Shown: positions 53,812-62,663 of the stretch, piece after piece
Numbering within the stretch: position 1 is the first letter of the stretch
How the letters are laid out: every line of letters begins with the position of its first letter
Source of the DNA: Candidatus Borrarchaeum weybense
GTDB taxonomy: Archaea; Asgardarchaeota; Sifarchaeia; Borrarchaeales; Borrarchaeaceae
Direction of reading: 5' to 3'
Length of the DNA: 64,000 nucleotides
NCBI GenBank assembly: GCA_019057385.1
Contig: JAHQJS010000004.1
Location: 62,001-126,000 of the forward strand
The notes under the pieces: generated by a model
Told to the model about the DNA's origin: nothing
Seen by the model: only the letters and a program-made list of their open reading frames with translations
Database searches by the model: none
Program-made: the position numbers and the translations under genes

Positions 53812-54066
53812 ATGGAAATGTCGCCAGAAGAAATGGAAAAAAGAAAGCAAATGGTACTTTCAATGTGCATCTGCAAGAGTTGCCCTACATTTGTTGAAGG
53901 TGCCGAGCCTATTGGCTATTGCTTCGCAACAATCGGCAAGAATCCAAAAATAACTGCAGAGAAAGGCTGCATCTGTCCCACATGCCCAGTCTTCTCAAAT
54001 ATGTCCCTCACTAAAGACTACTACTGCATTAAAGGATCAGAACCAGAACAAAGGGGTATGATGTGA
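53812..54066 (+). CDS. DUF2769 cysteine-rich protein
   Basis: The 84-residue protein has an acidic start MEMSPEEMEKRKQM and Cys motifs CICKSCPTF, GYCFATIG, GCICPTCPVF and YYCIKG, matching the archaeal DUF2769 family. The eight Cys residues could bind metal or an Fe-S cluster. It lies between the two paralogues at 52879 and 54208, both of which end in Cys clusters, so a shared process is likely but unproven. Confidence 0.8.
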   Translation: MEMSPEEMEKRKQMVLSMCICKSCPTFVEGAEPIGYCFATIGKNPKITAEKGCICPTCPVFSNMSLTKDYYCIKGSEPEQRGMM

Positions 54067-54207
54067 TCCTTTTTTACTCATACAATTAAAAGTGCTAATC
54101 TTTCTTTTTTTCTCATGAAAGCGGATTTCTTCTTATGAATTCTTTTTGTTAAAAATAGAAACGAAAAGAAAGAAATTGTGTATTTATTGTGTTTTAGAAA
54201 TCTTTAT

Positions 54208-55053
54208 CTAATAGGGACGTTCCGTACCTTTCCAAGGACACGTAGGCCAATCGCATGTAGGACAAGTTCGTACAGGGACATTAAGGGGCGGTTCACCTTT
54301 AATATTCTTTATGATTTCAATAAGTTCATTGACCCCATCATCATCTCCAGAGATTTGTAAAACTATTGACCCTTCTGCTCCAATTACTCCACCCGAAGCT
54401 ATGTGTTGAATTGCTTCAATGTCCTCGTTGGTCAACAGTTCTAATGCTTGAATTTCGGTAATTGTCGTCCCTGTTGTGACGGGAAAAAAGCCACAGGGCA
54501 TACCTGTTGAATAATTCACTCTAGTAATTCCTGCTAAAGATGCAACTTCATCAACTGGCGTCATGATGAGCTTTTCAAGTCCAACGGGGCAGATTAACTC
54601 AACTCCTTTAGCGATGATTTGTCCTATTGAATTACCGATTGTTCCTCCATGAGATGCCCCGATTAGAATCCCACTATTCCCAAATAGATCCACAGCATTT
54701 CCGCCTTTGATAAATACATCGCCGGCTTTCATTTCTTTTACAATTTCGTTAGTTTTTATTTCTTGTAGTTCACCATTCACAAAGGCTACTTCTGATTTTA
54801 TCTTAGAAAAATCAATTAAACAAAGCCTGTCAGGCGCAATGGCTCCTGCAACAAAATTTTCTTTATCAATAGGCTTGCCAAGCAATTCCTCATAGCAGTA
54901 AGCATCGGTAGTTCCTCTTGCAATGGCAACAATGCCATTTTCAAGGGCATTTTTAACGGAATCCAGTTGGGCAACTCCTTTTGCAATAAGTCTTTTACTT
55001 TCCCAGGGTGTCAAAACAATTTGTGCTATCATAAGAAAACCTCCTAATGCCAA
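54208..55053 (-). CDS. Unrecognised protein, paralogue of the 52879-53703 product
   Basis: The frame gives 281 residues; a start at the Met of codon 7 (MIAQIVLTPWESKRL) behind AGGAGG is equally good and gives the same N-terminus as the paralogue. Shared blocks are LTPWESKRLIAKGVAQLDSV, VFIKGGNAVDLFGNSGILIG, CPVGLEKLI and GGVIGAEGSIVLQISGDDDG. The Cys-rich end is CPTCDWPTCPW. It is convergent toward the DUF2769 gene and lies about 50 bases from the second FAD oxidase on the same strand. Function unknown. Confidence 0.75.
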   Translation of the reverse strand: MALGGFLMIAQIVLTPWESKRLIAKGVAQLDSVKNALENGIVAIARGTTDAYCYEELLGKPIDKENFVAGAIAPDRLCLIDFSKIKSEVAFVNGELQEIKTNEIVKEMKAGDVFIKGGNAVDLFGNSGILIGASHGGTIGNSIGQIIAKGVELICPVGLEKLIMTPVDEVASLAGITRVNYSTGMPCGFFPVTTGTTITEIQALELLTNEDIEAIQHIASGGVIGAEGSIVLQISGDDDGVNELIEIIKNIKGEPPLNVPVRTCPTCDWPTCPWKGTERPY

Positions 55054-55103
55054 AAATGAAGAAGTGTTAGTTCAAGAACAAACATAAGTAAGGATGAAAC
55101 TAC

Positions 55104-56669
55104 TTAAATAATATTTAGGTTGTCGGTGATCTTGCAGTCCTCGCAAATCATCATTTTTGGATTTAGCAGATTCTTTGGGTCAAAAATGACCTTGACGTCT
55201 TTCATGTAATTATAAATTGTACTTCCATATTCCTTTTCAAGGTACATTGTCCTGTTTCTTCCCATTCCATGTTCGCTAGTTATTGTTCCTCCGTATGTAA
55301 ACAGTAAGTCATACACATCATCCACTAGATGAGGTATCATCTCAATGTGTTTTGGATCCTTCAAATTAATTAGAGGACGTAGATGAATTGTACCCGTTCC
55401 AACATGCCCATACATTCCAACTATTAAATTGTATTTTTGGAAGATTTTAGTGGCTTCTCTTATAAATGGAGCAAGATACTGAATTTTTAAGCCAATATCC
55501 TCAATAAGTGCGTGGGCTTTTAAGTCAGTTCCTTTAGTAAATTTCATGAGGGTCGGTAAAATGGCGTGACGTACTGCCCATAGTTTATGTTGTTTCTCTT
55601 CATCTAGTTCAGTCATAACCTCGTTGTAAATATCGTATCCTTTTTCAACGATCATTCTTTCAAGTTTTTCTATCTGATCAAACCGTTCTAGGCCCTGAAA
55701 TTCAATGAGCAACATATGAACCTCCTCTTCAGGTATACCTAGTTTCGGGTTTTCTTTCCTGACTAACTTCAGACTCTCGTAATTCAATAACTCTATAGCT
55801 ACAGCACCGATCTCTTTGATACCTTTAACAGAATCCATTGCTTCGTCAAGCTGTCTGAAATAAATTAAACTTGTGGCTACACCTTCTGGAATTTCTTCGA
55901 TCCTAAGCTTAATCTTTGTGAAAACGCCCAAAGTTCCTACGGAAGAGACAAGTATATGCGCAAGAAAATCTCCAATTTTACTATAACGTATAAGTGCAGG
56001 TAAATTGTATCCACTCGAAGACTTAACTCCTTCGCGTTTTTTGTAAAAGTTTAATGTCTCGTCATCAGCAGAAATTTTCTCTTTTAATCGTAGCAATCTA
56101 TATTGTATATTTTCAGGAATTGTTTCTTCATTAGATGTGTTGACAAGAATTCCATCGATCGTTATGAATTCCAATATTTCAACATAGTCATCAAAAGTAC
56201 CATACCGAACTGAATGCGCACCGCTTGATTTAGTAGCAACATTTCCTCCGATACAGCAGATTGGGGCACTCGACGGATCAGGAGGCAAGAAATAACCTTT
56301 TACTTTAATGAACTCTTGTAATGCTTTGTGATTAACTCCAGGCTGACAAATTACATAATGCTGTCCGTCTTCTTCGACAAAATCTAAAATTTGGTTCATG
56401 TATTTTTTAAAATCAATAATTATGCCAGTATTCAGAGAAGCTCCCGCTAAACTTGTTCCTCCAGACCGGGGAGTCACAGGACAAGCATATTTTCTGGCGA
56501 TTCTTATAATGTTTATAACATCTGCATCATCTTTAGGAAACGTTACTAGCATGGGTTTCACTCTATACATGCTTTGATTGGTAGAATACGCTTTTAGGGT
56601 TTCCTTATCCCATTGAACGTCTCCCTGAACTATTTCTTTAATTTCTTTTCCTAAGATTTCACTTGCCAT
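55104..56669 (-). CDS. Second GlcD-type FAD-linked oxidase
   Basis: A 521-residue FAD_binding_4 protein: CPVTPRSGGTSLAGASLNTG, PICCIGGNVATKSSGAHSVR and VSSVGTLGVFTKIKLRIEEI, with the C-terminal FAD-oxidase domain containing GMYGHVGTGTIHLRPL and ITSEHGMGRNRTMYLEK. It is only distantly similar to the other oxidase here. It resembles D-lactate or 2-hydroxyglutarate dehydrogenase subunits. No Fe-S gene directly follows; the unrecognised Cys-ended protein at 54208 does. The regulator at 56707 lies 37 bases upstream on the same strand. Confidence 0.92.
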   Translation of the reverse strand: MASEILGKEIKEIVQGDVQWDKETLKAYSTNQSMYRVKPMLVTFPKDDADVINIIRIARKYACPVTPRSGGTSLAGASLNTGIIIDFKKYMNQILDFVEEDGQHYVICQPGVNHKALQEFIKVKGYFLPPDPSSAPICCIGGNVATKSSGAHSVRYGTFDDYVEILEFITIDGILVNTSNEETIPENIQYRLLRLKEKISADDETLNFYKKREGVKSSSGYNLPALIRYSKIGDFLAHILVSSVGTLGVFTKIKLRIEEIPEGVATSLIYFRQLDEAMDSVKGIKEIGAVAIELLNYESLKLVRKENPKLGIPEEEVHMLLIEFQGLERFDQIEKLERMIVEKGYDIYNEVMTELDEEKQHKLWAVRHAILPTLMKFTKGTDLKAHALIEDIGLKIQYLAPFIREATKIFQKYNLIVGMYGHVGTGTIHLRPLINLKDPKHIEMIPHLVDDVYDLLFTYGGTITSEHGMGRNRTMYLEKEYGSTIYNYMKDVKVIFDPKNLLNPKMMICEDCKITDNLNII

Positions 56670-56706
56670 GTTCTTAACACCTCTTAGCTCATAAAGCTAT
56701 TATTCA

Positions 56707-57484
56707 CTAAAGTAAAGGAAAAGTAATATTAAATTTACAATGAGAATGACCTGTTCCATAGCATTCGATCTCTTCAACTTTACACGATTTCTTGAATTTT
56801 GTTTCGAAAACTGCTTCAAGAATGCCCTCGTCTTGAGCGCACAGGCATTTTCCAACGTTGGGAAACCGGCTACACTCATAACATTCAGTGACTACTAAAG
56901 TGATTGGGGCTTTTGAAACAACCTTTACGTGTCCTAGTTTATGCATTTCCCAGAACTTTGAAAGATCTTTTAGAATTTCATCTAGATTTTCACCTAGAAG
57001 TGTTGAAGCAATTTCTTTTCCTATTGTCCTTCCGATTTCGCGGAGGACAGGTGACAGGTTAAAGTTGGTGAGACCCTCTATACCAAATCTAACGGCACAA
57101 AAAAGTCCGTTAGCAAAAGTCAATGGATCTCCAATGGATTCCTGAATTATCACCGAAAGTTGTTCGCTCACTTCGGCCATAGGCATTTCAGTCGTTCCAA
57201 CAAATTTAGAGTTTAAAATAAACAATTTTCTTCTCTTATCATCGGGATGTGCCCTTTCGATGACAAGTTTCTTGTCAATAAGTATCTTCAAATGCTCCCA
57301 GAGTGTGCTTTTAGACTTTCTCTGTCCACTGTTTTCAAAAAGTAGGTAAATATCTTTTAATTCAAGCCCTTCACCGTAATTCTCTTGTAACATTTCTAAT
57401 ATTTTCATGCGCACAGGGTTTGAAACTTGTCTTAGACCATCTTCTGAGAAATAGACTTCAAAACTGGCCCGTTTTGAAGGAGTC
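56707..57484 (-). CDS. Winged-helix regulator with C-terminal V4R domain
   Basis: The frame opens at 57546; likely starts are the ATG at 57522 or that at 57486 (MTPSKRASFEVYFSEDGLRQ), and I give the short form approximately. The N-terminal ArsR-like winged helix has ALMKILEMLQENYGEG-type NPVRMKILEMLQENYG and KSTLWEHLKILIDKKLVIER. The C-terminal 4-vinyl-reductase (V4R) domain has LVVTECYECSRFPNVGKCLC and CYGTGHSHCKFNI, whose Cys residues suit ligand or metal binding. It probably senses a small molecule and controls the adjacent FAD oxidase. Confidence 0.82.
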
Positions 57485-57662
57485 ATAGTTTGTATGTTTG
57501 CTCTAGCATTATTTATATACATTCGGAAATAGGCGAACAATATCACTTTTGTTAGTATTACTAATCATCAATGGTTGCTACCAATTTTACTGGATTATAA
57601 CAATATTATCCAATATTCGTTTCTAATGGCATATTTTAGCACAAAATATGTAGATTCTCAAC

Positions 57663-57920
57663 GTGAACTACCACCCTACAAGTAGGCTGGCTTCCTGAAT
57701 CATCCATTCCCCAACGGGATATGTCAAACAGGCTCGACGGGCAGTCCCTGCCCTGAACTTTATGTGAATGTGAGAACTGGCGAGTGTTACCTCAGCTCAA
57801 TTCTACTTAGAATCGCTGCAAAACCGTATTTAAAGATTAGGGGGTATCGTGAAAGTGAAACAAGTAACACACGCAATTCATCCCCCCAACACGTTGAGGG
57901 GGTCTTCTTGCGGAGACATG
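57663..57920 (-). mobile_element. Deletion derivative (MITE-like, 258 bp) of the tnpB element
   Basis: On the minus strand it starts after TTTAT (complement of 57921-57925) with CGCAAGAAGACCCC and the left-end hairpin. It keeps the tnpB C-terminal codons and right-end region (GGGCAGGGACTGCCCGTCG), and ends GGTGGTAGTTCAC at 57663. Nearly all of tnpB is deleted while both ends remain, so it could be mobilised or express a guide-RNA scaffold in trans. Confidence 0.8.
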
Positions 57921-58268
57921 ATAAAACAATCAGTTAATTCAATGTATATGACCGATAAGCAAATTTCCTATTAAATCAATCTTTTCATAAATGAATGATA
58001 TATTGCGAAGGTTACATATATTTTTTAGAAATATTCTGGATTATTTCATTCTAACCCATTTTTTTTGTAATTTTTGAAATTTAATATTACGAATTCTACC
58101 AAAATAAATATGAATGTGTATTTCACTAATCAGTATGCTACAAAGAAGGTGTTATATAAACGTTTTAAATTGCTTAAATTAAACTGGATTTATTAAAACA
58201 CCGTTCTTATGTTTAGATATTTTATGAAATCAAAAGAAAATGATGAACGAAATATGAGAGTGTAGAAA
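57921..58268 (+). promoter_or_regulatory. Upstream region of the first FIST gene
   Basis: About 350 AT-rich bases. A block at 58094-58160 (CTACCAAAATAAATATG followed after about 40 bases by AAGAAGGTGTTATATAA) recurs in similar form upstream of the second FIST gene. The TTATATAAACG at about 58151 looks like a TATA box, which would leave a leader of roughly 90 bases. Confidence 0.5.
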
Positions 58269-59618
58269 ATGGGAATGTTTGATAGATTAAGGGAAAAGTT
58301 GAGAAAAAGGCAAGTTATTGAAATCCCTGCGGAAGGAGTTGTATTCGGAAAAAATGTAAGAACTGGCTTCGCTTATCGAAGAACTACAGAAGGTATGTCC
58401 GCTTTTGACTTGGCTAAAGATGCCGCAGCTGAAGCATTGAAAAAAGTCGGTCAGGAAGATTTTAGTATAGCTATGGTTTACTCTGCGTACGAATTTCCTC
58501 CTAAAGAGGTAGCTGCAGGTGTAAGTGCAGCCATTCCAGGTCCTTGGATTGGATGCACTACTGTAGGAGAAATCACTTCAGCAGGATTGTTTGAAGATAG
58601 TATTGTGGTTGCTGTGATCAGTTCTCCACACATAAAGGTTGGTGTAGGCGTTGGCCAATCAATTAGTGAAGATGACGAAGCAGCCGGTCGGATAGCTATC
58701 GAAATGGCCTTGGAATCCTTAAAGAATAAGGGCAAAACAATGAAAGAAGGAGAGAATTTTGTGCTTGTACATGGCTCCGTTGGTGGAGAAGAAGGAGTTA
58801 TCAGGGGACTTCAAGAGGTAGTCGGAAATATTCCAGTGGTAGGTGGTACCGCTGGAAATGCATTAACAGAAAACCCTGCATATGTGTTCGCGAATGGTAA
58901 AGCGTATACGAATGCAGCTGTCGTGGGACTTGTATCTTCAAAAGTGGTTACTGCAATTGATAGCGGTCACGGATGGAAACCTACCGGTAAAATAGGATTG
59001 GTGACCAAGACTGATCCGCCAGAAATACGGAGAACAACAGGAACCCATATAGTTTACACAATTGACAATCGTCCAGCGGCTGAGTGGTATGCTGAAAAAA
59101 TAAGTGAACTAAAGGGTAGTGAAATCACTGTAGAAACGCTAAAACAGTATTATCCTTTCGTTACATTTGGAGGCGCATCTGGGCTCGGAGGAACAGGTAA
59201 CCCATGCGGCGTGAAAGATCCTCAAGGACGAATATGGGCAAGAGATATTCATGGCATAAACGCCGATGGCTCTATTGACTTCTGGAGTTACATTCCAGAA
59301 GGGACAGGCATTGAGGTGTTAACAGGTACACCCGAAACCCTAATTGACAGATCAGAAGCCAGTGTAAAAGAGTTATTCAATAAATACAAGAAATTTAACC
59401 CGGTCATTATGTTCGATTATAACTGTTGTGGAAGAAAAATGTACTTAGGCAAGGTCAATAAGCTCGAAGAAGAGTACAGCAAAATACGAAAATACACAAA
59501 AGAGAAGCCACTAGTTGGTTTTTATTCCATGGGAGAGCAGGCATGTTATGCGGGTCTCAATTTTCATTGCAATTTGACCACCACGCGCTTATTGATAACT
59601 GATACCTTGACTACATGA
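58269..59618 (+). CDS. FIST-domain sensory protein, copy 1
   Basis: A 449-residue soluble protein with FIST_N (about 30-240; SAYEFPPKEVAAGVSAAIPG, GCTTVGEITSAG, LVHGSVGGEEGVIRGLQEVV, PVVGGTAGNAL) and FIST_C (about 260-445; TIDNRPAAEWYAEKI, CCGRKMYLGKVNKLEEEY, VGFYSMGEQACYAGLNFH). FIST domains are predicted small-ligand sensors in bacterial and archaeal signalling and occur in the eukaryotic F-box protein FBXO22. No kinase or other output domain is fused. The N-terminus MGMFDRLREKLRKR is basic and amphipathic and could bind the membrane. A close paralogue follows. Confidence 0.88.
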   Translation: MGMFDRLREKLRKRQVIEIPAEGVVFGKNVRTGFAYRRTTEGMSAFDLAKDAAAEALKKVGQEDFSIAMVYSAYEFPPKEVAAGVSAAIPGPWIGCTTVGEITSAGLFEDSIVVAVISSPHIKVGVGVGQSISEDDEAAGRIAIEMALESLKNKGKTMKEGENFVLVHGSVGGEEGVIRGLQEVVGNIPVVGGTAGNALTENPAYVFANGKAYTNAAVVGLVSSKVVTAIDSGHGWKPTGKIGLVTKTDPPEIRRTTGTHIVYTIDNRPAAEWYAEKISELKGSEITVETLKQYYPFVTFGGASGLGGTGNPCGVKDPQGRIWARDIHGINADGSIDFWSYIPEGTGIEVLTGTPETLIDRSEASVKELFNKYKKFNPVIMFDYNCCGRKMYLGKVNKLEEEYSKIRKYTKEKPLVGFYSMGEQACYAGLNFHCNLTTTRLLITDTLTT

Positions 59619-60105
59619 TAAATTCGCTCCCAGTGTTTCTAAATAAGTCTTTACAATTCCCTTTTTTTCCTCTTCTAAATAACTCGATATAAACTCCTTT
59701 GCACTCTAAGTGACTTAAACGATATTATCTGAGTTATATCTCCTTTCCTATGAAAATAAGAAATGATTTATGCGGCTTATACGATTAAAATTTTACGCTC
59801 TTCATCCTTAGTCCTCTATCTCTTCAATAAATATTGATGTGCTGTGGCTTTTGTATAAACTGGTGGATATATTTTGATTTTTCTTAAAGCAACTTCTTCT
59901 ATTCATATGATTTTTTGAGAATTTTACAAATATACCAAAATAAATATAGGTTGGTTTTCTGATAATTAATATAGAGTAACACTGCGAAGGAGGTGTAAAA
60001 TAAGAGCCAAAGGTTAACTAAAATAAACCAGATTGACTTTGGCTTTGTTCTAACACTATTCTATTATTATAGAAAATAAAAAATAAGGAAAAAAGGGAAG
60101 TGTAA
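59619..60105 (+). promoter_or_regulatory. Gap between the FIST genes with a duplicated upstream block
   Basis: No gene is supported in these 487 bases. The right half repeats the upstream block of copy 1: ACCAAAATAAATATAGG at about 59934 and GCGAAGGAGGTGTAAAATAA at about 59983. The long spacing and separate copies of this block suggest that each FIST gene has its own promoter. Confidence 0.45.
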
Positions 60106-61464
60106 GTGATGGGAATGTTTGAAAGAATAAGGAAATTCTTCAGATCGAGAGAAATTAAGGAAACTCCTGAGGCCGCTGAAGGAGCTATAGCTGGAGCGAA
60201 TGTACAAGCAGGATTCGCTTATCGAAGAACTACAGAAGATATGTCCGCTTTTGACTTGGCTAAAGATGCCGCAGCTGAAGCATTAAACCGTGTAGGCTCT
60301 GAAAATTTTAGTGTAGCGCTTGTCTATTCTGCGTATGAACATAATCCAAAAGATGTCGCTGCAGGTGTAAGTGCAGCCATTCCAGGTCCTTGGCTTGGTT
60401 GTACAACTTCTGGAGAAATTACTTCTGCTGGAATATTCGAGGATAGTATCGTGGTTGCAGCAATAAGTAGTCCTCGTATAAAATTTGGAGTTGGAGTAAG
60501 TTCAGGTGTGTGTCAAGATGATGAAGGTGCCGGAAAAACCGCTATTAATATGGCTTTGGAGTCTTTAATAGCAAAAGGAGGAGCCATGAAAGAAGGTGCA
60601 AATTATATTATTATGCACGGCTCGACAGGAGGCGAAGAAGGAGTTATCCGAGGACTTCAACAAGAAGTTGGTAACATACCGGTCGTCGGAGGCACAGCTG
60701 GCAACGCGTTAACGGAAAACCCACCATATGTATTTGCAAATGGTAAAGCATATACAGATGCCGTTGTTCTAGGATTAATGTCTTCAGATATGGTTACAGT
60801 TGTTGATTCTGGACATGGTTGGAAATCAACAGGCAAAGTTGGATTAGTGACTAAAGCGAATCCACCAGAGGAACGAAAGACTACACTATGGCATAAAGTC
60901 TACACTATCGATAATAGACCTGCAGCCGAGTGGTATGCAGAACAAATATCATCCTTAAAAGGAAGTGAGGTATCGGTAGATACTTTAAAGCAATATTATC
61001 CATTTGTAACTTTTGGTGGTTCATCTGGGATCGGAGGAACAGGTTATCCAACAGGAATCAAAGACCCACAAGGACGTATATGGACACGAGACGTCCACAG
61101 TGTAGAGGACGATCTAGGCTTAACATTTTGGGCTTATGTACCCGAAGGGACAGGCCTTGAAGTTTTGGAAGGTACACCTGATACCTTAACTGATAGATCA
61201 AAAGCTGCAGCTAAAGACCTGTTTAGCAAGTACTCGAAATTTAAGCCTGTTATGATGTTCGACTTTAACTGTGTAGGCCGGAAAATCTATCTATCGAAAG
61301 TAAACAAACTTGATGGAGAATATGAAGAGATTAAGAAAATAATGAAGGGCACGCCTGTGGTAGGATTTTACACCCACGGTGAACAAGCGTGTTACGGAGG
61401 CTTAAATCAGCACTGTAATTTAACAATTACAAGGCTACTAATAACAGATACATTGGCAACATAA
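60106..61464 (+). CDS. FIST-domain sensory protein, copy 2
   Basis: A 452-residue paralogue of the preceding gene, alike over the whole length, with FIST_N (SAYEHNPKDVAAGVSAAIPG, GCTTSGEITSAG, MHGSTGGEEGVIRGLQ) and FIST_C (TIDNRPAAEWYAEQI, CVGRKIYLSKVNKLDGEY, VGFYTHGEQACYGGLNQH). The frame opens with GTG at 60106; the ATG at 60109 (MGMFERIRKFF) matches copy 1. Some DNA stretches are nearly identical between the copies (for example around 60225-60280), so gene conversion or recent duplication is likely. It lies about 740 bases from the RING-like gene. Confidence 0.88.
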   Translation: MMGMFERIRKFFRSREIKETPEAAEGAIAGANVQAGFAYRRTTEDMSAFDLAKDAAAEALNRVGSENFSVALVYSAYEHNPKDVAAGVSAAIPGPWLGCTTSGEITSAGIFEDSIVVAAISSPRIKFGVGVSSGVCQDDEGAGKTAINMALESLIAKGGAMKEGANYIIMHGSTGGEEGVIRGLQQEVGNIPVVGGTAGNALTENPPYVFANGKAYTDAVVLGLMSSDMVTVVDSGHGWKSTGKVGLVTKANPPEERKTTLWHKVYTIDNRPAAEWYAEQISSLKGSEVSVDTLKQYYPFVTFGGSSGIGGTGYPTGIKDPQGRIWTRDVHSVEDDLGLTFWAYVPEGTGLEVLEGTPDTLTDRSKAAAKDLFSKYSKFKPVMMFDFNCVGRKIYLSKVNKLDGEYEEIKKIMKGTPVVGFYTHGEQACYGGLNQHCNLTITRLLITDTLAT

Positions 61465-61559
61465 AACAACTAAAAAGCAGCCTCCAACTCTTTTTTTGTT
61501 CGACTACTTTTTTCTAATTCCTTTCATCTTAAAAGATACAGTCTCTTGTATACAAATTC

Positions 61560-62084
61560 TTAATCACGTTGAATTCCTGTAATTGTCCTTAGCGTTTCAG
61601 CTAGTTTAGATGCAAAATTTTTGAATTTCAGATCAAGTATTTCAACTGAATCTTCCAATTCTTTCATTTTTTCAAGAAGACCTGAAAACGAATCGGTGTT
61701 TGCAGAATAGGTATTACTCAATTGCGTTTTTATCTCATTGAGGGATCTCTCCAGCAATTCAATAGAGGTAGACTGTTCTGTAAATAATTCTCTAAAAGAC
61801 ATTAAATCCTTTTGGATGGTTTCAAGAACCTCTTTTGTTAGGTTTTCAACTTCTTGTTTAATTAGAACTCCCATTTGTTGTAATATTGTATCACGTAAAG
61901 TCTGAATCGAGTCGGCAGTTTCTACTTTGAAATATTCTATTAATGCCTCAAGAACATTATGAATTCCAGAGGCTGTAGGAATTTTACCCTTTGGTGTATT
62001 TATTGTCTCAAGTGTTAATTTCAGTTTATTAGATGTCATGATTTTCTTAATCTCCTCATTGTCTTTATTCTCTGAGAGACCCAT
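61560..62084 (-). CDS. Coiled-coil protein beside the ubiquitin-like cluster
   Basis: The 174-residue product is highly charged and almost entirely helical after residue 35, with heptad-like hydrophobic spacing (LFTEQSTSIELLERSLNEIK, MKELEDSVEILDLKFKNFAS). No membrane segment, enzyme motif or known family is seen. It is transcribed divergently from the RING-like gene, 116 bases away, so the two share an upstream region. The coiled-coil gene at 63519 has a similar composition and also faces away from the plus-strand cluster. Confidence 0.7.
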   Translation of the reverse strand: MGLSENKDNEEIKKIMTSNKLKLTLETINTPKGKIPTASGIHNVLEALIEYFKVETADSIQTLRDTILQQMGVLIKQEVENLTKEVLETIQKDLMSFRELFTEQSTSIELLERSLNEIKTQLSNTYSANTDSFSGLLEKMKELEDSVEILDLKFKNFASKLAETLRTITGIQRD

Positions 62085-62200
62085 TAAAAAGTAGCAAGAT
62101 TAATGATTGTAATTACTCATTAATTATTAAGAATTCCTGCATTATAAGTTATGCTGAAATGTTATTTTCTGCTTAATATCTAATGAAAGAGAGATAGAAA

Positions 62201-62584
62201 ATGGTAGAGTCTCATTACATTGAACTAATAATAACCGAGAAGCCTGAAGATGACGAAGAAGATTTTCAAGGTGATGGTCTTTACATTACAACAACATTTG
62301 ACACGATCTCAAACAATATCGACCATTCAACGAGTGTTTTTGACGGTAATTATTTAATCTTAGAAACAAAATTTGTAGGGTCTTACGATTGGACCGAAGA
62401 AGAATTTTGCATGGTCTGTAAATTACCTATAAAGCGTTCAGATAACGCAGAGATTGTTAAATGCCCTTATTGTGGAACTAAAGCTCATAAAAAGCATTTA
62501 TTTGAATGGCTGAAAATAAGAAACGCTTGTCCCTTTTGTCGTCGTGAATTATCAAAAAGATCTGTTCTGTATATGGAGTCATAG
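62201..62584 (+). CDS. Small RING-like zinc-finger protein (candidate E3 ligase)
   Basis: The 127-residue protein has an acidic N-terminal half and a C-terminal RING-like finger: C70, C73, C88, C91, H96, H99, C110 and C113. The ending AHKKHLFEWL then CPFCRREL matches the H-x2-H/C-x2-W...CPxC pattern of RING-H2 E3 ligases. However, C88-x2-C91 followed by H96-x2-H99 is not the canonical C-x-H spacing. Small RING finger proteins (srfp) accompany ubiquitin-like genes in Caldiarchaeum and Asgard archaea. It precedes the ubiquitin-like gene by about 80 bases on the same strand. Confidence 0.82.
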   Translation: MVESHYIELIITEKPEDDEEDFQGDGLYITTTFDTISNNIDHSTSVFDGNYLILETKFVGSYDWTEEEFCMVCKLPIKRSDNAEIVKCPYCGTKAHKKHLFEWLKIRNACPFCRRELSKRSVLYMES

Positions 62585-62663
62585 ATGAACGAAAGAAAAA
62601 ATAAGGATGTGGCTCATATTTCTCATGAAATACATTTTGGTTGAATGGAGGTATCGCAAAAAT

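Noticed and set aside
1577..57925. Repeated TnpB-element ends as a possible CRISPR array or other dispersed regulatory repeat
   Set aside because: The repeats are not regularly spaced, are strand-specific, flank tnpB or its remains, and no cas genes are present.
59619..60105. Possible small gene or RNA between the FIST genes
   Set aside because: No open frame with a ribosome site or stable RNA fold is visible; only the duplicated upstream block stands out.
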